Shown here piece after piece: positions 22,159 through 34,600 of a DNA stretch of 64,000 nucleotides. The notes beneath the pieces were generated by a model, which saw only the letters and a list, made by a program, of their open reading frames with translations, ran no database searches and was not told where the DNA came from. The number at the start of each line of letters is the position of its first letter. Positions within the stretch are counted from its first letter, which is position 1. Source of the DNA: Smittia aterrima (Eukaryota > Arthropoda > Insecta > Diptera > Chironomidae); contig CP093831.1 in assembly GCA_033063855.1 (NCBI GenBank), positions 8,060,001 through 8,124,000 of the forward strand. Reading direction: 5' to 3'. A program made the translations under genes and the position numbers.

Positions 22159-25100
22159 GTGAAACTGAAATTTCTCATAAAAATTAGTAATTTTTTTCAC
22201 CTCTGCTGTGATGTGTTGACCAACATCGTAATATATTTATGTTATTGAGCATGAAACGTTGCTTCGGATGATAAGACATGAAAACCAGAAAAGGTTGATT
22301 GGAAATACAAGAGAGCTCGTAAGTGATTTAGGGATTTGATGACTCAAGAATAAATCGTAAATTATTTCGTTAAAATATTTCATTTTATGCTTTTGTAATT
22401 TATAAATCTTAAATCATCAACTTCGTGAACTTGTCATTGCTTCAAACAAAAAGACACGACAGGACATTTTGTGTCTTCGCCTAATTTCCACTGGAAATTC
22501 GAAAACATTTTCCAACTGCAATTATGATGAATTTTCCAGGTGCATCTGAAAAAATTTCCCATCATTTCGAATCTTTTCCATCACACAACTCTAAATTACC
22601 ACAGCAAAGAGAGATTCATCCTCTCATTGACTGCCGCCAAAGCTTTTTCCTTCCACGCTTTGGAAATTTTCTCGCTTGAATGCTTCATTCGCAGAACGAG
22701 AAATGAGTTTTTCCTTGATAACGATAATTTATCTCATCACATTTCTTATCATGAATGCTTCGTCGTTCTCATGCGCGAAGTCTTCTACATCTCCCCCTTT
22801 CGAGTAACGAAAAGAACGTGAGGACGTGTGTTTGCGAGAAGTTAGATGAAATCATGGAGAAAATCCCTTATCAATTTTTACTCGGCCTTATGACCGAAGG
22901 GCTGAATGGAGGAGATTATGAAGTCGATTGTAGGATTTTGCTGCCCAATCGCTCCACTGGATTTCTAATGATTACAGATCGGTCGTCATCTCATGCTCTT
23001 ACTGAGAAGGATCAAATTGCGATTCTCTTTCGTCTTCATGGCAAGAATAAATTTTCATTTGCTCTCGATCGGGGTTTTCAATTTTTTCGGGTCTTACGAT
23101 GAAGAAACTATTTTATCTCAGAAGCAGCCGTACGTTGTTCAGCATGAAGCGCCCATTTGAATGGAAAACGATAAATTTGCATGTAATCGCATGTCGTTGA
23201 AAGTTCAAAACGGCTCCTTCTCCTTCTTCTTTTGGTTCCATCGTATCTTCGCAACATTTTGGCACAAAAAAATCAATTCGTTCACACTCGCCTCCTGCGA
23301 CTGGTGGATCTTTCGTCGTCTTCACTTCCCAATCGCCCTCAAGCAAATTTTCCTCACGTAACTTCCATTAAGATGGTTCACATGACGATAAAAACAATAA
23401 ATAAACATTTCATGTCTCTCTCGATTGCTTTGAATCTCACAGCTCTCTCCAAACAAACCCGTTATGACCCTGAACTCGTGCTCCTTCCTCCTGAACGTTA
23501 TTCACTGCAGTGTTGTTTAACCTTTTATTCCTCGAATCATATTTAGAGTCAATGACATTAGTCAATCCTCGTTATGTTAACTTTCCTTTGTTCGCTTGTT
23601 TTCATAAAAAAAAACCAAATCACTCAGTGGAGGTAAGCGGGATGTTCTCAGTCCATTTTGTGAATTAAAATGTTCGTAAAGCTTTTCAATCCATCTCGGA
23701 TTTTCCATGTGTCAATCATTGTTTGATGTTAGCGTGTGATTTTATTTATATGAAACGGTAGTGCAGTTTAATCGCCTGTGAGATTGTTTTGTGTGATCCG
23801 CTTGTGTCAATCGTAAAATTTGTGAGAATGTTTCACGCATATAAACGACGCCTTCTCCACCCTCTGCCAACACGAATCTGTTTCCGCGCAAAATTCTATT
23901 CTTCTTCTCTCACCAGTCAAACTGTGCCATTTTCCCATCTGGGGACGCAATAATCGGAGTAATAAACAAACATTCATTCCATCAACTGCCACAACACAAT
24001 GCTTCTTTTCAACGAGTCGCGAGAGAGGGAGAGCGATAGAGACTTAAAGAAGAAGGCCAAAATAACGACGAGAGGCGAAACAATAAGATTGTGAGGACGT
24101 AATTACTCTGTTGGCCTCTTAAGTGCGCATCATCAAAGCCAGCCGCTTCATGGCCAGCTTCATCTCGCCGTTGATAAAAAAAAAACAAGAAGAGAAACTG
24201 CCCATAAAGCATTAAGCGGAATGTAATTGAAACAGGATGGCTCAGTTTGCCTCCATCCACATCGTTTCGTGAGTAGAGTAAGAGATAAATTGGCATTCCG
24301 TTGGACGAATGGAATATCCCCGAAAAACTAGTTCCATCATATCGGAAGGAGAAGGAAAGAAAAATTGACTATAATAAATAAACAATTAGATGCGGGACAG
24401 TGCTACGATCTGAGCCAGTTACCGGAGAAAGTAAATAAATGTAGACTCGTCCACAAATTATACGGTTTATGATTTCCTATCCCCAAAGACTTTCCCTTCC
24501 TTCTCTCGCTCGGATATTTTCTATTTCTCGTTCTGTCGGATCATGATTTTCTCGTCGACTTCGTCCTCTCGATGAAACATTTCAAGCAGCGGTTTTGTTT
24601 ATAAATTATCTTGGAAATTACGTAATTTATTGACTTGGTCCAACGTGAAATGAATGAGCAACGCCTTTTAGATTTCCTGAACGTCATCACAAACATCGAA
24701 ACAATGTTGGGAAAGGAAACGAAGCCAGCCAAAGTCAACAACAATTATTCCATTAAACAATTCAAGCTCCACACATGAGATTATTGTGCAGTGACTGTGA
24801 AGGAGAATGCGGAGCCTTGTTCTATGGAGAAATTAAAATTGTCTCTATCGTTTCTGTTTCCCCAAAGCTATTGCAATGAATTGAAGAGAGAGCTACAGAA
24901 TCCTGAGAAGAATGCATGAAATGAACATTCTTGTGGCTTCTATCTTGATATTCATGGCCTCAAAATGTGAGCTTGACTCTTTAAAATGCTTTTCAATAAA
25001 GAAGTCTCTCTCTGTATTGAGTTGAACAGTATTCCGACCACTAAAAAGTTTCGCAATATTTTTCGGTTCAATTTAATCAGCTTCGCTAGCCATCAAAGCT

Positions 25101-28100
25101 CCCAAAAGCTTTTAAAACCTCAACAACAGCCACGGTTTAAAATTTTCCTCTCCAGCAATTAATTTCCATTCTCCGTTTACTTAGAAACGAAGCTTGAATA
25201 ATGCAGCTCGTGGGAATGCAACAAATTTTCACCTCAACCATTCAGGAAGATGTTTAGAATTTCGCTTCATGTTCCGAGAGAATTCGAATTGCAGTGGAAA
25301 AGCTTTGAATATTTAAAATAATCATTGTTCAAGTGAATTTGAATTCATCGTTCGTTCGGTTAAAGAGATTTTTCAAACTTGCATGGTTTTCGCTGTTTAA
25401 TTTTCTGAACTGAAACATCCTCGTAGGGAGAGAAAGAAATATTTTGGAATTAGAAGAAGAAACTGCGAGAAGCAACACGTGCAGGGCGAATTTCGAAATT
25501 TCCCCGAAGATTTTATTCATGAACGTAAGGTGAAGTGCTGTGGCGAAAGCGACGGCTTGTGCTGATCATCTCGTTGTGTAAGCAGTTTCTTTATTGTGTG
25601 CGATTAAAACGATGAGTTCGAAGCGTTCACGGCTTATCCTTGCAAGCACAATTTACTTCAACTTGCTCGTCCTCTGCTGAGAGTGAAAGTTTCTCAAGAG
25701 TTTCTGCTTTTTATCGTCGCGATTTAAAAGTTATAATGATCCATGTTTCTGACACTCACGTAAACCTCGAATCTCATGATGAGGTGGGAGCTCAGAATTT
25801 AATTAGATTCTTGAACTTTTCGCATGATAAAGTTTCGATCACAAATCCAGTGATTAAAGAAGGTTAATAGGACGAAATAAGTATTGAGCCGAAAATAAAC
25901 TTCCTCGTTGAGGAAAGATTCAAGTTCGATTGCGAAAAGCTTCGATGCAATAACTTTTGACTCTTTCAACATTTCATGCTCGGAGCTTTGCCAAGAAGAA
26001 AAATTCTTTAAATCATTTGACTTTATTCTTGCAAACCAGAAAGTTCAAGAGGAATGAACAGTTTCTTTCTTAATTGGTGTTAAACTGTTTAAAACTATTC
26101 TGAGCTTTCTATTTAATCAGCTAATTGGGTGTCTTAAGCTTTTCGCATTGTTTAGCGCGCTATGAATTCTTACTAACACTTTAAACGTTCATTTTTCGAG
26201 CACTCTCTTAGCTCATAACTGTTTTACTTTCAAGCACGTCGAGTCGACTTGAGAAGGGGCTGAGAGATCTGAAACTTTTCAATCTTCAGTCTCGACTCAC
26301 TGTGTAAGTTTTAATTGCCTGAGCTCCCATCCCTGCTGTTTTAATCCTCTTGTACAGTAGTTGAGCATGAATTTTAAATGAACAAAACGTTCACCAGACG
26401 CCAGGAGTTCTGCTCGCGAGTGAAACGACGAGATTGTCATAACTGCAAGTGCAACTTTTGCATTATTATTTTTAATTATAGCAAGTGGCATTATGCTAAA
26501 TTTTTATTTTCCTTCTTTCTCGTCCGGAAGGACAGTCGCTCATTGTGTCAAGAGCAGTTTTGCGTTGAAAATTGACAAAAATAATTAAAAACTTTCCATT
26601 TTCTGGAGCGGCAGTTTCTAATTGAAACCAACTCTGGCACGAGTCCCCATGGAAATTAGTTTTTTTTTCCTTATGAAAGCTCATTATGATTTTCTATAAG
26701 GAAAGCACAAGAAAATTGTGGAAAATTGAAACTTTTGTGCGGGGCTATCGTACTTGAAACTCTCCCGACACGTTTTGAGATTTTGCAGTAAAAGTTTGCT
26801 GCATGTTTATTAAGTATTTTCTCTCCGACTCAGTTTTTGTTAAAAGTTTTTGATGACTCCGAGTGAACGAAGAGAATTTTCATATGATACGACATCCCAT
26901 CGGGGAGTATTTTCATTAGTTTTTCTTTCGGAAGTTCAGAGCGATGGCACTAAACAATCTCCGGGTGGGGGTCGCATCTCAAAGAGTTTATATTGCATGA
27001 AACTTCTAGCGTGCACATCGAAACCGCATAAAGTCTCGCAACTGGGGAAAACAATTTTGTGCTAAATTGAAAACATCCTCATCTTGATGTTGCTAAGCGA
27101 AGAATTCATTTTGAAGTCAGTCAACGTGCGCAAAGAGGAAGTGAAACTTAAAAAGATGCATAATCAGGATTTGTTTGAAGAGCTTTCGATAATTTTTTGG
27201 TTTGGTTACATCAGAGAGATAAAGTTTAACTACATACTTTAGATGTTTACAAATTACGATTTGCTCTGAAATCAATTATGAGAAGTTGTGATGGAAACTA
27301 TTTCAATTAATTTATATTTAAGTTTGAAGCAGTAGATACAGTCGCAAACTAATTAAACGTTTAATCAAAGCAGACCGAGAAACAAGCCCTGATGTAGCTT
27401 GATCCTTGAAAAAAATATATGATGAAATTGTTCAACAATAAAATCAAATTATTTTCGAAACAAAAAACGAGTTAAAGTATAATTTACATTCAGTAAAAAG
27501 TTAAATGCACTTCACTTCTATCAAATGTTCACTGGAATTTTTCCTATTTTCCCAATTCAACCCTTAACTTTTAAAAGTTCAAATCCAGATTGAGTTATTC
27601 CAAATGCAAAAAAGTTCCGAGAGCTTTTGTCAGACTTTAACGAGCAAAGAAAGTTTATAAATTAAATGAGATTAGCATGGAAGGTCGTTCAAGGGGTCAT
27701 AGAGAACTTTTTTTTGTGTCAGATCGTTCTCTCATCTGTGACAATAAATAATGGAATCTCATTTTTTATCCGAAACAGAACTCTGATGCAGATTTACTAT
27801 GAGAACGAACGTCAGGTGGATTGAGATGAAAAATTGATGAAATTTTTGAAACATTCGCGAGCGAAACTTTTCATTTACGAGCGAGCGTTAAAAGTTAATT
27901 GAAATATTCTCTTGTTAGTTTCGGAAAACATGAAATGCGAATTTGAAGTGAAAAGCTGTGCTTACTGTTGTGTTCTCCATGGAGATTCAGCGGAAAAGAA
28001 AAACTTTTTACCACATTCTCGACTTAAGACAAAATTATTCAAATGACAATGAAGAATTAATGGGAACCTTAAGGTGAATTCTTTTGCGGTACTCAAACAC

Positions 28101-31100
28101 CGAGAAAAAGAAAGAAATTGAGTTATTTCGCTTTCCCTGCACATGCAAAATTCAAGACGAGCAGAGAAACTTATTCGGTTCCTGTCAGAAAGTTTTTTCC
28201 GCTTTGTGTGTTTCTTTGCGTTGCCTCGCGAAGAAGAATAAAAAGCTTTCAAAAACACAAAATGCAATTTTTCAAGCGCAACAACGAAGATGGAAATGAG
28301 ATCCTCGTAGCGAGAACGTGGAAATGCAAAATTTATCTCAAGCGTCTCCATGATCTGAAGCGTCCCAGCCGATTAGGAAATGTTGAGAGTTTGTGTTAAT
28401 CTTGAAACCATTCTCTCGACCAACTTCAAAGCTTTCGACATCGACTTAACAATTCCCTTCAAATTGCTTTACAGCACGATCACGGACTTCATTCTTCACC
28501 GTTTCCCTTGCAAGCAGTTAATCTCAAAACAAACTTGCTCTCGTATTGGAGAAAAGAAATAGCAACAGCGATAAGGAACGCGAAACAAAAAAATCTCAAA
28601 CATTTGCTACGTGTCTGGAGCGAAACTTCACTTTGGATGGAAGAAAAAAAGCTTGCGCCAAGAAAGCGTTTGTTATTTATAAGCGTACATCAACGGAAAA
28701 TAAAGTTTCTTTATCACGGAGAAAGCAGAAACGTTTTTTGTGTAGTCGTGGGAAAAGTGTGTTGTGTTGTCATGGATTTCCGTCGACCTTGTCTTGAATT
28801 TCTGTTTGAGCCATGAGGAAAAAACAATCTTCTTTCTCTTAAAGAGCTTTGCTAAGTGACGGAATCTCTTCTGCTAAATGATATAGAATCCAAATCAAAT
28901 CGAATCGAGGAAATATACTCCTGCGTTAAGACGCGTTGAAAAAAAAATGGGAAAACGTTCGTTAACTTTGAAATTGATACGAGTTTTCTTTTCTTGGTGT
29001 AGAGCAATCGCTCTTCTCGTTCGCCGCACTCTTGTTAGCATATATTCAAAGCCCGCACAACAACGTAAATGGGATTTTCGCTCGAGATTGTTTTCCTTTC
29101 TTCTTATTCTTGATATCGAAATCAATGTCTAAATGGTGAGATGGAAGCCGGGCGTTGAAGAGTGGGTGGTGGAAAGCTACACGTGTGAGCTGTTCCCACG
29201 GAGCTTTCAGGGGATTGAAGAAGAAGCAAATAAAACTACAAACTAAGCGACAGAAGTCACAGTGAAAGGAATTTAATCAGAAATCGTTTTTTTGCTTTAT
29301 CTATGATCAATTGCCAATCAAGCGACACAAAAGATGTGTGAACATTTTGATTTATTTTCTTCTTCCCTCGGATCCTCTTTCTACTTCATCGACGTTTTCC
29401 ACCTTTTTTCGGTTTGTCGCTCTGTCGTTTACGAATTTATTCGACATTAGAGGAAAAATGTCTCACCTTTTCTCATATTTTCCTTTTTCTCGCCTATAGT
29501 TTCAGCAACATTTACATAAACCGAAAAAAAGCAGTGACGCCGATGCGAAACCCGATATTGTTCGAGACATTGTTTGAAGATCATTTTCGCCAATGGCAAC
29601 CGGTAATGCGATGAAATAGGAGAGGAAAATACTTTATTTCGGGACGATATTATGTTCCATTGAAAATACATTTATATTCAGAAGGAAAATAGGAAAATTT
29701 TCGTCGGAAATCAAAGCTCTACTTTCACTGAAAGAGACTTCTCGAATTGGATTGTTTCGCAAAGGATTCGTGATTGAAACGAGGAAGAGTATGAATGTGT
29801 TCTGTTCCAGAAATAAATCCAAAAAGGAAAACAATTTTCATTTCAATTTACATTGTTAATGGTTTGTTTGCCGATCATTTTAAGTCAAAGGAGAGCAAAG
29901 AGTTTAAAGAATAATTTAATAAAAACTTTCTTAACATGACTTGAAAGCTATCTACTAACGGAAATCAACTCGTAACAGAAAGTCTTGTGTTTTCATTTCC
30001 TGGAAGATTCACGCTCGGTTGTGAAGTAAACCGAGAAGCTCTATCTTGTAGCAATATTAATTTTCACATTCAATTGGCATCAAGGGAATCGTAGAAGCAC
30101 TTGCTATATTTTATTGCGAATGATATGTCGCTCTCGAATGCTGTTGAGTTTCATCTCTCGTCGTGATTGCAAAGAAAAGAAGAAGAAATTTCATTTCTCG
30201 CAAAGATTCTTTCATGCACCCCGCAACCCCAAAAAACGAATTTGTCTTCACGAATCCTCTCCGACAGGAGCAAATTCAAACATAAAACGAAAGCAAAGGG
30301 AACAGAGTCGGTTTAAGTGGATGAGATTCTGCAATTATTTATTTTATGGCTTTTCATTGTCACGAGAGCAGAAACTTATACAGTAAAGGGTTGAGGATTA
30401 TGTTTGTTAAAGCTCTTTAAGCGAACTACTTTTTAACCACATCACTGCCGACAAGTGAAAATTGCAGCAACGAAAAAAACGAATCGAATCGCTTCTCATT
30501 GTACCATCCGTGGCAATTCATTGCTATACGAGATTTATGAATCGAGGCAAAAGTTTGCGTTTGTTCCGACAAAAGTTCTTTTCATTTGATATAAAAAAAT
30601 CGCTTCGCTATACTTTGCAAACTGTTTAAAAAGCCCTGTTGTGCTGTCTGTTGTATTGCTACGTACAACACGCCGGCGAACCAAAGGAAAAAATCATAAA
30701 TTTTCATTTTTTTTGCGTCGTCCGTTCAGTGAGGCAGTGGAGGAAAAATAAATTTATGCGAGAAAAATCAATTTGATGTTTGGTTCTTTTTTATTGTTGT
30801 ACTTCCGCAGTTATAACAAGCGATGAATGTACACATGAGGCCAAGATAAGGCAAACTTAAATAGTCGAAGCTCTCACTCAATAATTTTCCGTATTCGACA
30901 TCGCGTTTGACTCTGTTTAAAAATTGTTTAATTTCTGCAAACTCGGAGCTTTCGTTTTGCTGAATTCTCTTTCTGTTTCGTGGACTGTTCGAACATTAAA
31001 ACATACACACGATTCGAGAAAACTCGGCTCAGCGAAAATTTAAATAAAAACAATAAATAAATTATCCTCCGGAAAAAAATTTGCGGAGGAAAATATTTTA

Positions 31101-32597
31101 AATTCGAAATTTCGGGGTTGAGATGAAAGAGAGCGAGCGCATAATCGTGGGAGGAAAAGTCAAAGAAGCTTTCTCAGAAGAAGGAGGAACAACTTTCCGT
31201 ATGCTTTTTTTTGATGAGTTTTAACGAAGCAAGGACGAGAAGTCGTTTCATTCTAACCGCCTTCTTGAGCTACTGATTCCATTGTCTGGAAAATTTAAAT
31301 TGGAGATCAAAGAAAAAAAAGAACACAAATCTAATGATTTCTGCTTGAGTTACGTAACGAGAGAGTTGCTAATGCCAACGCCTGTTCAGTTTAGTTTACT
31401 GAAAGCAATTTCTGCTGTTATAAGTTGAAGTCATAGACTGAGTTAAATTAAGAAAAGTCGCAAGAGAATTTCTTTGTCATTCATAGCAAATGAAGCTACA
31501 AATGTAAAAGATTAGATCAAACGAGTCGCAAACATTCAAGAAGACCTCAGAGACAAAATTTCATTTTTTTTAAATGAAATCTGTGAAGCTTTCGCTGCTT
31601 TGCTGGGGATAAAGCTTTTTGCTTTCTGAAGCGAAGCCGGAATCAAACTCTATATAGTTAACATCAGAATATATTCCAATTTGCGGCTTCCGTAATCGTA
31701 TTCCATTTTTCATAACTTTTTTTTTTGTTCATCGCCAACTGCGTGAACTCTCTTCCCTCGCTCGCCTTTGTTGCACGTTCTCCACAAAATCGAATTAAAT
31801 TTTGTGGAAAGCCGATAAAATACTTTTAACTTTTTGCATTCTCATTGGACAAGAGAGGAGGGCAGGGGAACCAAATAATAATGCATCTGGCATGAAAGCG
31901 TTGCGGGGTAGAAAGAAACATCCTATTTTCATATTTGACGAGGGATTAATGAATTTTATTGTTTCCTCTGACGCCGTTCAGTTTTTTCGCTGGTCTATAA
32001 ATATTCGAAAATGCAGAGTGAAAAAATTGGGAAATTTCCCGCAAACATTGAGGATTTAAGCATCAGACGGATAAAAAACTCACAAAGCTTCTCGAAAGGA
32101 AAAAAATCAAAAGCTTCTTTCATGTCATTTTATCAGCTTCGCTTAATCCACTCCCGTCTTAATTGCATTTTCAACAGTCCATTTGCCCTAATGGAGCGAT
32201 GGATATTTAAATTATTTTTGCAAGCGCTTTAAGCTTCAACTTAATTTGCTCTTCTTCACTCGTTTCTATCGGTTTTTGTATTTCGCTCTCAAGAAAAATC
32301 GTTCTAGAGGAAAAGTTTCTGTCAGCTAATTATCTTCTTTTCGTCTCGTGTTTCTTCTTAGGTCCCAAACCAGAGGAAAAGTTCATTCGCTTCTCAATCA
32401 AAGAATTTTCTGCAAGAAACTCTTTCAAATGGAAAAAAGAGAAATTTGTAGATGGGAATTACGAAGACGAGAGCAAACCAAAGTTTTCATCGTCGACGAC
32501 GAGGGAAAATCGAAGTCGAATTAATTTTCATATTTTGCACGCGCTTAAAATTAAAATTAAATTCTCACGATCATCAGACTCGCGAATTTCTCAGAAA
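22159..32597. other. 10.4-kb region without a recognisable gene
   Basis: AT-rich, with only short open frames and none with a known domain. Two weak curiosities: an orphan signal-peptide-like reading at 24921-24976 followed by a GTGAGC donor, and an 83-codon ATG frame at 22854-23102 with no recognisable family. GA-rich tracts occur near 24009-24050. The region may be intergenic, or the intron of a gene whose exons are outside or too small to see. Confidence 0.5.
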
Positions 32598-32603
32598 TTT
32601 ATT
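32598..32603 (-). terminator. Possible poly(A) signal of the Vanin-like gene
   Basis: AATAAA on the minus strand beginning two nucleotides after the TGA stop (32608-32606). If used, the 3' UTR would be only about 20-35 nt; a signal further downstream is possible. Confidence 0.4.
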
Positions 32604-32605
32604 TC

Positions 32606-34510
32606 TCATTGAATCAAATTTCGAAGTACTGCGATCAAAGCTAAGATGCAGACAAGCAGAATTGATTTGTTCAACAATCCAGCTCCAGAGTTTTCATCAT
32701 CATCAAGATTGAAGTCTCGACCGTAGATTCCAAAAGCATAAAAGTCTCGGACACTTCCAACTGAAGTAATTGTGATGTTGTTGCTTGTTAAGTAATTTCC
32801 GGTTGCACTAACAAAGAAAATATTATTTTAAAAACTTACGGAATAGTTCGTGGCGACTTACTTGTTGTGGAAAGATTTCTGTTCATTGTAATTAAACTCT
32901 GAGACTCTAAATGGCATCACAGACGAGTCCAATGTTGTTGGGAGATAGAAGAATTGATCACCATAAGGGAATGAGCCACTGATCTCAATTGAATTCCATT
33001 TGTGATTAAATTCATAGGTTTCATTGCGAACTGCACAAGTAGCGATATCGGATGTCTGGCAAGCGATAATTGCACAAGCAACAACTCCACCATCAGCAAA
33101 TCCATCAAACGTTCTGTTTCCATGATAAACTGCAGTTGCGTATTTGTAGGAAGGTTTATCTGACGCCGTTATCTCAAAGTTGATCTTGAAAGTGCAACAA
33201 ATATCGTCGCTGCACTCAGTGATAACGTTATTGTGAACAGTTGCCACATCGCTCACTAAAATAAAAGATTTTTGAAGTTTCGAAAACAAGTAAATCGAAA
33301 ATCTTACAATAAGAAATATTGTAACGTTCTAACTGATCACGTTTCAGCTTCAAAGGTTTCATTTGTAACGTTGAGTATCTCACAGCATCTTCTGTCGTGA
33401 CTACAGAGTCTCCGAGACTAATTTTCGGAACTGTCGCGACGTGAAGTTGAGTTTTAAATTCTCCTTCCATAGTCGAGATCAACGATCCACGTTTTCCTGC
33501 ATAAATTCCAGTTCCAGTTGATCCAACTCCAGGATTATTTGCACCAGATGCGAGTAAGTTAACATTAAGAGAGTACGCCCAGTTCTGTTGAACCTGAACG
33601 GCTGTTAAGAATGGAGCTTCAGAAAACCACATCGTCGTGAAAACGATATCAGTAATACTTTGATTGCGCACGAGTTCAAGTGCTGGTCGTCGGAACATCA
33701 AATCGAAGCAAACCTAGAAAGGAAAAACCAATAAAATTTTTGCTATCAGCTTCAATGTTTTAAATGAGCAAAAACATTTAAATCTTGATAAACGGGAAGG
33801 TCAATACTCCAGTTTCTTATCAAAATTTGCTAGACTCATTTGACTCACGAAGTGTCCGAATGTAACACCAAAATCAGTTTCAAATGTTATCATTGATGGC
33901 CTGAGTGGCTTATCAACGCTTTCGCCGAACAAGTTAAACTTCCGATAACGAGAAATGATTGCGCCGCTTCGGTCAAAGACGATATTTGTGTTGTAATAGC
34001 TCATTCCATCTGCACGCGCTGAGCAGTTGCGAGGGTCTTCGAATGCGATCATATCTGAGTCGGGACATTTTGCCTTCGTTACGATATTGACGACAACGTA
34101 ACGTTGGAAACTTTTTGCCGAGCACGAGAATTTCTTTAAAATGTTTTCATCAGAATACGTTGCGTTATCACATGGCGACACTCGGTCACTTGGTTCAGGT
34201 GTTTCAACTGCTGTTAGCATTCCGTTCATTGTCATTTCAGGGAAAACAATGATATCGAGATTTGATGGAGCATTTGTCATGATATCCAAGTATTCCTTGA
34301 GGTTGGACGCAAGTATCTCCGCTGAAGGAGCATTTTTTCTTTCAGGAGAAAACTCGACCACACCGGCAACATAACTCGGAGAAGAAGGAGTTGAAGCCTA
34401 AAAGAAAATATTTATCATCAGATTGACAGATTGATAATAACAACAAATCGTCTTACTTGCAATGATGAGCCAATTGAAAGCAACAAAATTAATCCGAACA
34501 ACTTCATCAT
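32606..34510 (-). CDS. Vanin-like protein (pantetheinase/biotinidase family amidohydrolase), GPI-anchor tail (534 aa)
   Basis: Carbon-nitrogen hydrolase of the vanin/biotinidase family; vertebrate members hydrolyse pantetheine or biocytin outside the cell, while fly substrates are uncertain. Five exons: 34510-34457, 34397-33849, 33713-33308, 33255-32862 and 32807-32606; introns of 59, 135, 52 and 54 bp, all GT..AG and in frame. MMKLFGLILLLSIGSSLQ is a signal peptide. The catalytic triad is intact: Glu72 (VFPEMTMNG), Lys171 (RYRKFNLFGE) and Cys203 (FGHFVCFDLMF), corresponding to the Glu-Lys-Cys of human vanin-1. Cys203 is the second residue of exon 3. About nine N-glycosylation sequons (e.g. 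NATY, NISY, NRTF, NETY) fit an extracellular protein. The C-terminus has a small-residue site (NSGAG) followed by the hydrophobic SILLVCILALIAVL, typical of a GPI signal. Length is usual for the family. Confidence 0.93.
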
Positions 34511-34563
34511 CTCGACCTGTTCACTCTCACGACTGAATGACTTGTGCCGGTACAAATTCGTTG

Positions 34564-34569
34564 TGATAA
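34564..34569 (+). promoter_or_regulatory. GATA site upstream of the Vanin-like gene
   Basis: TGATAA about 55 bp upstream of the ATG, with a second, weaker CGATAAG at 34594-34600 and an E-box CAGCTG between them. GATA factors drive many insect midgut genes, so this fits gut expression; the link is inference. Confidence 0.3.
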
Positions 34570-34600
34570 GCTATACAACCCAAACAGCTGTTACGATAAG

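Noticed and set aside
22854..23102. 82-residue ATG-started frame on the plus strand
   Set aside because: No signal peptide, domain, splice partners or poly(A) signal; length is compatible with chance.
32452..32712. 86-codon plus-strand frame
   Set aside because: Overlaps antisense to the last Vanin-like exon, which has a clear GPI tail.
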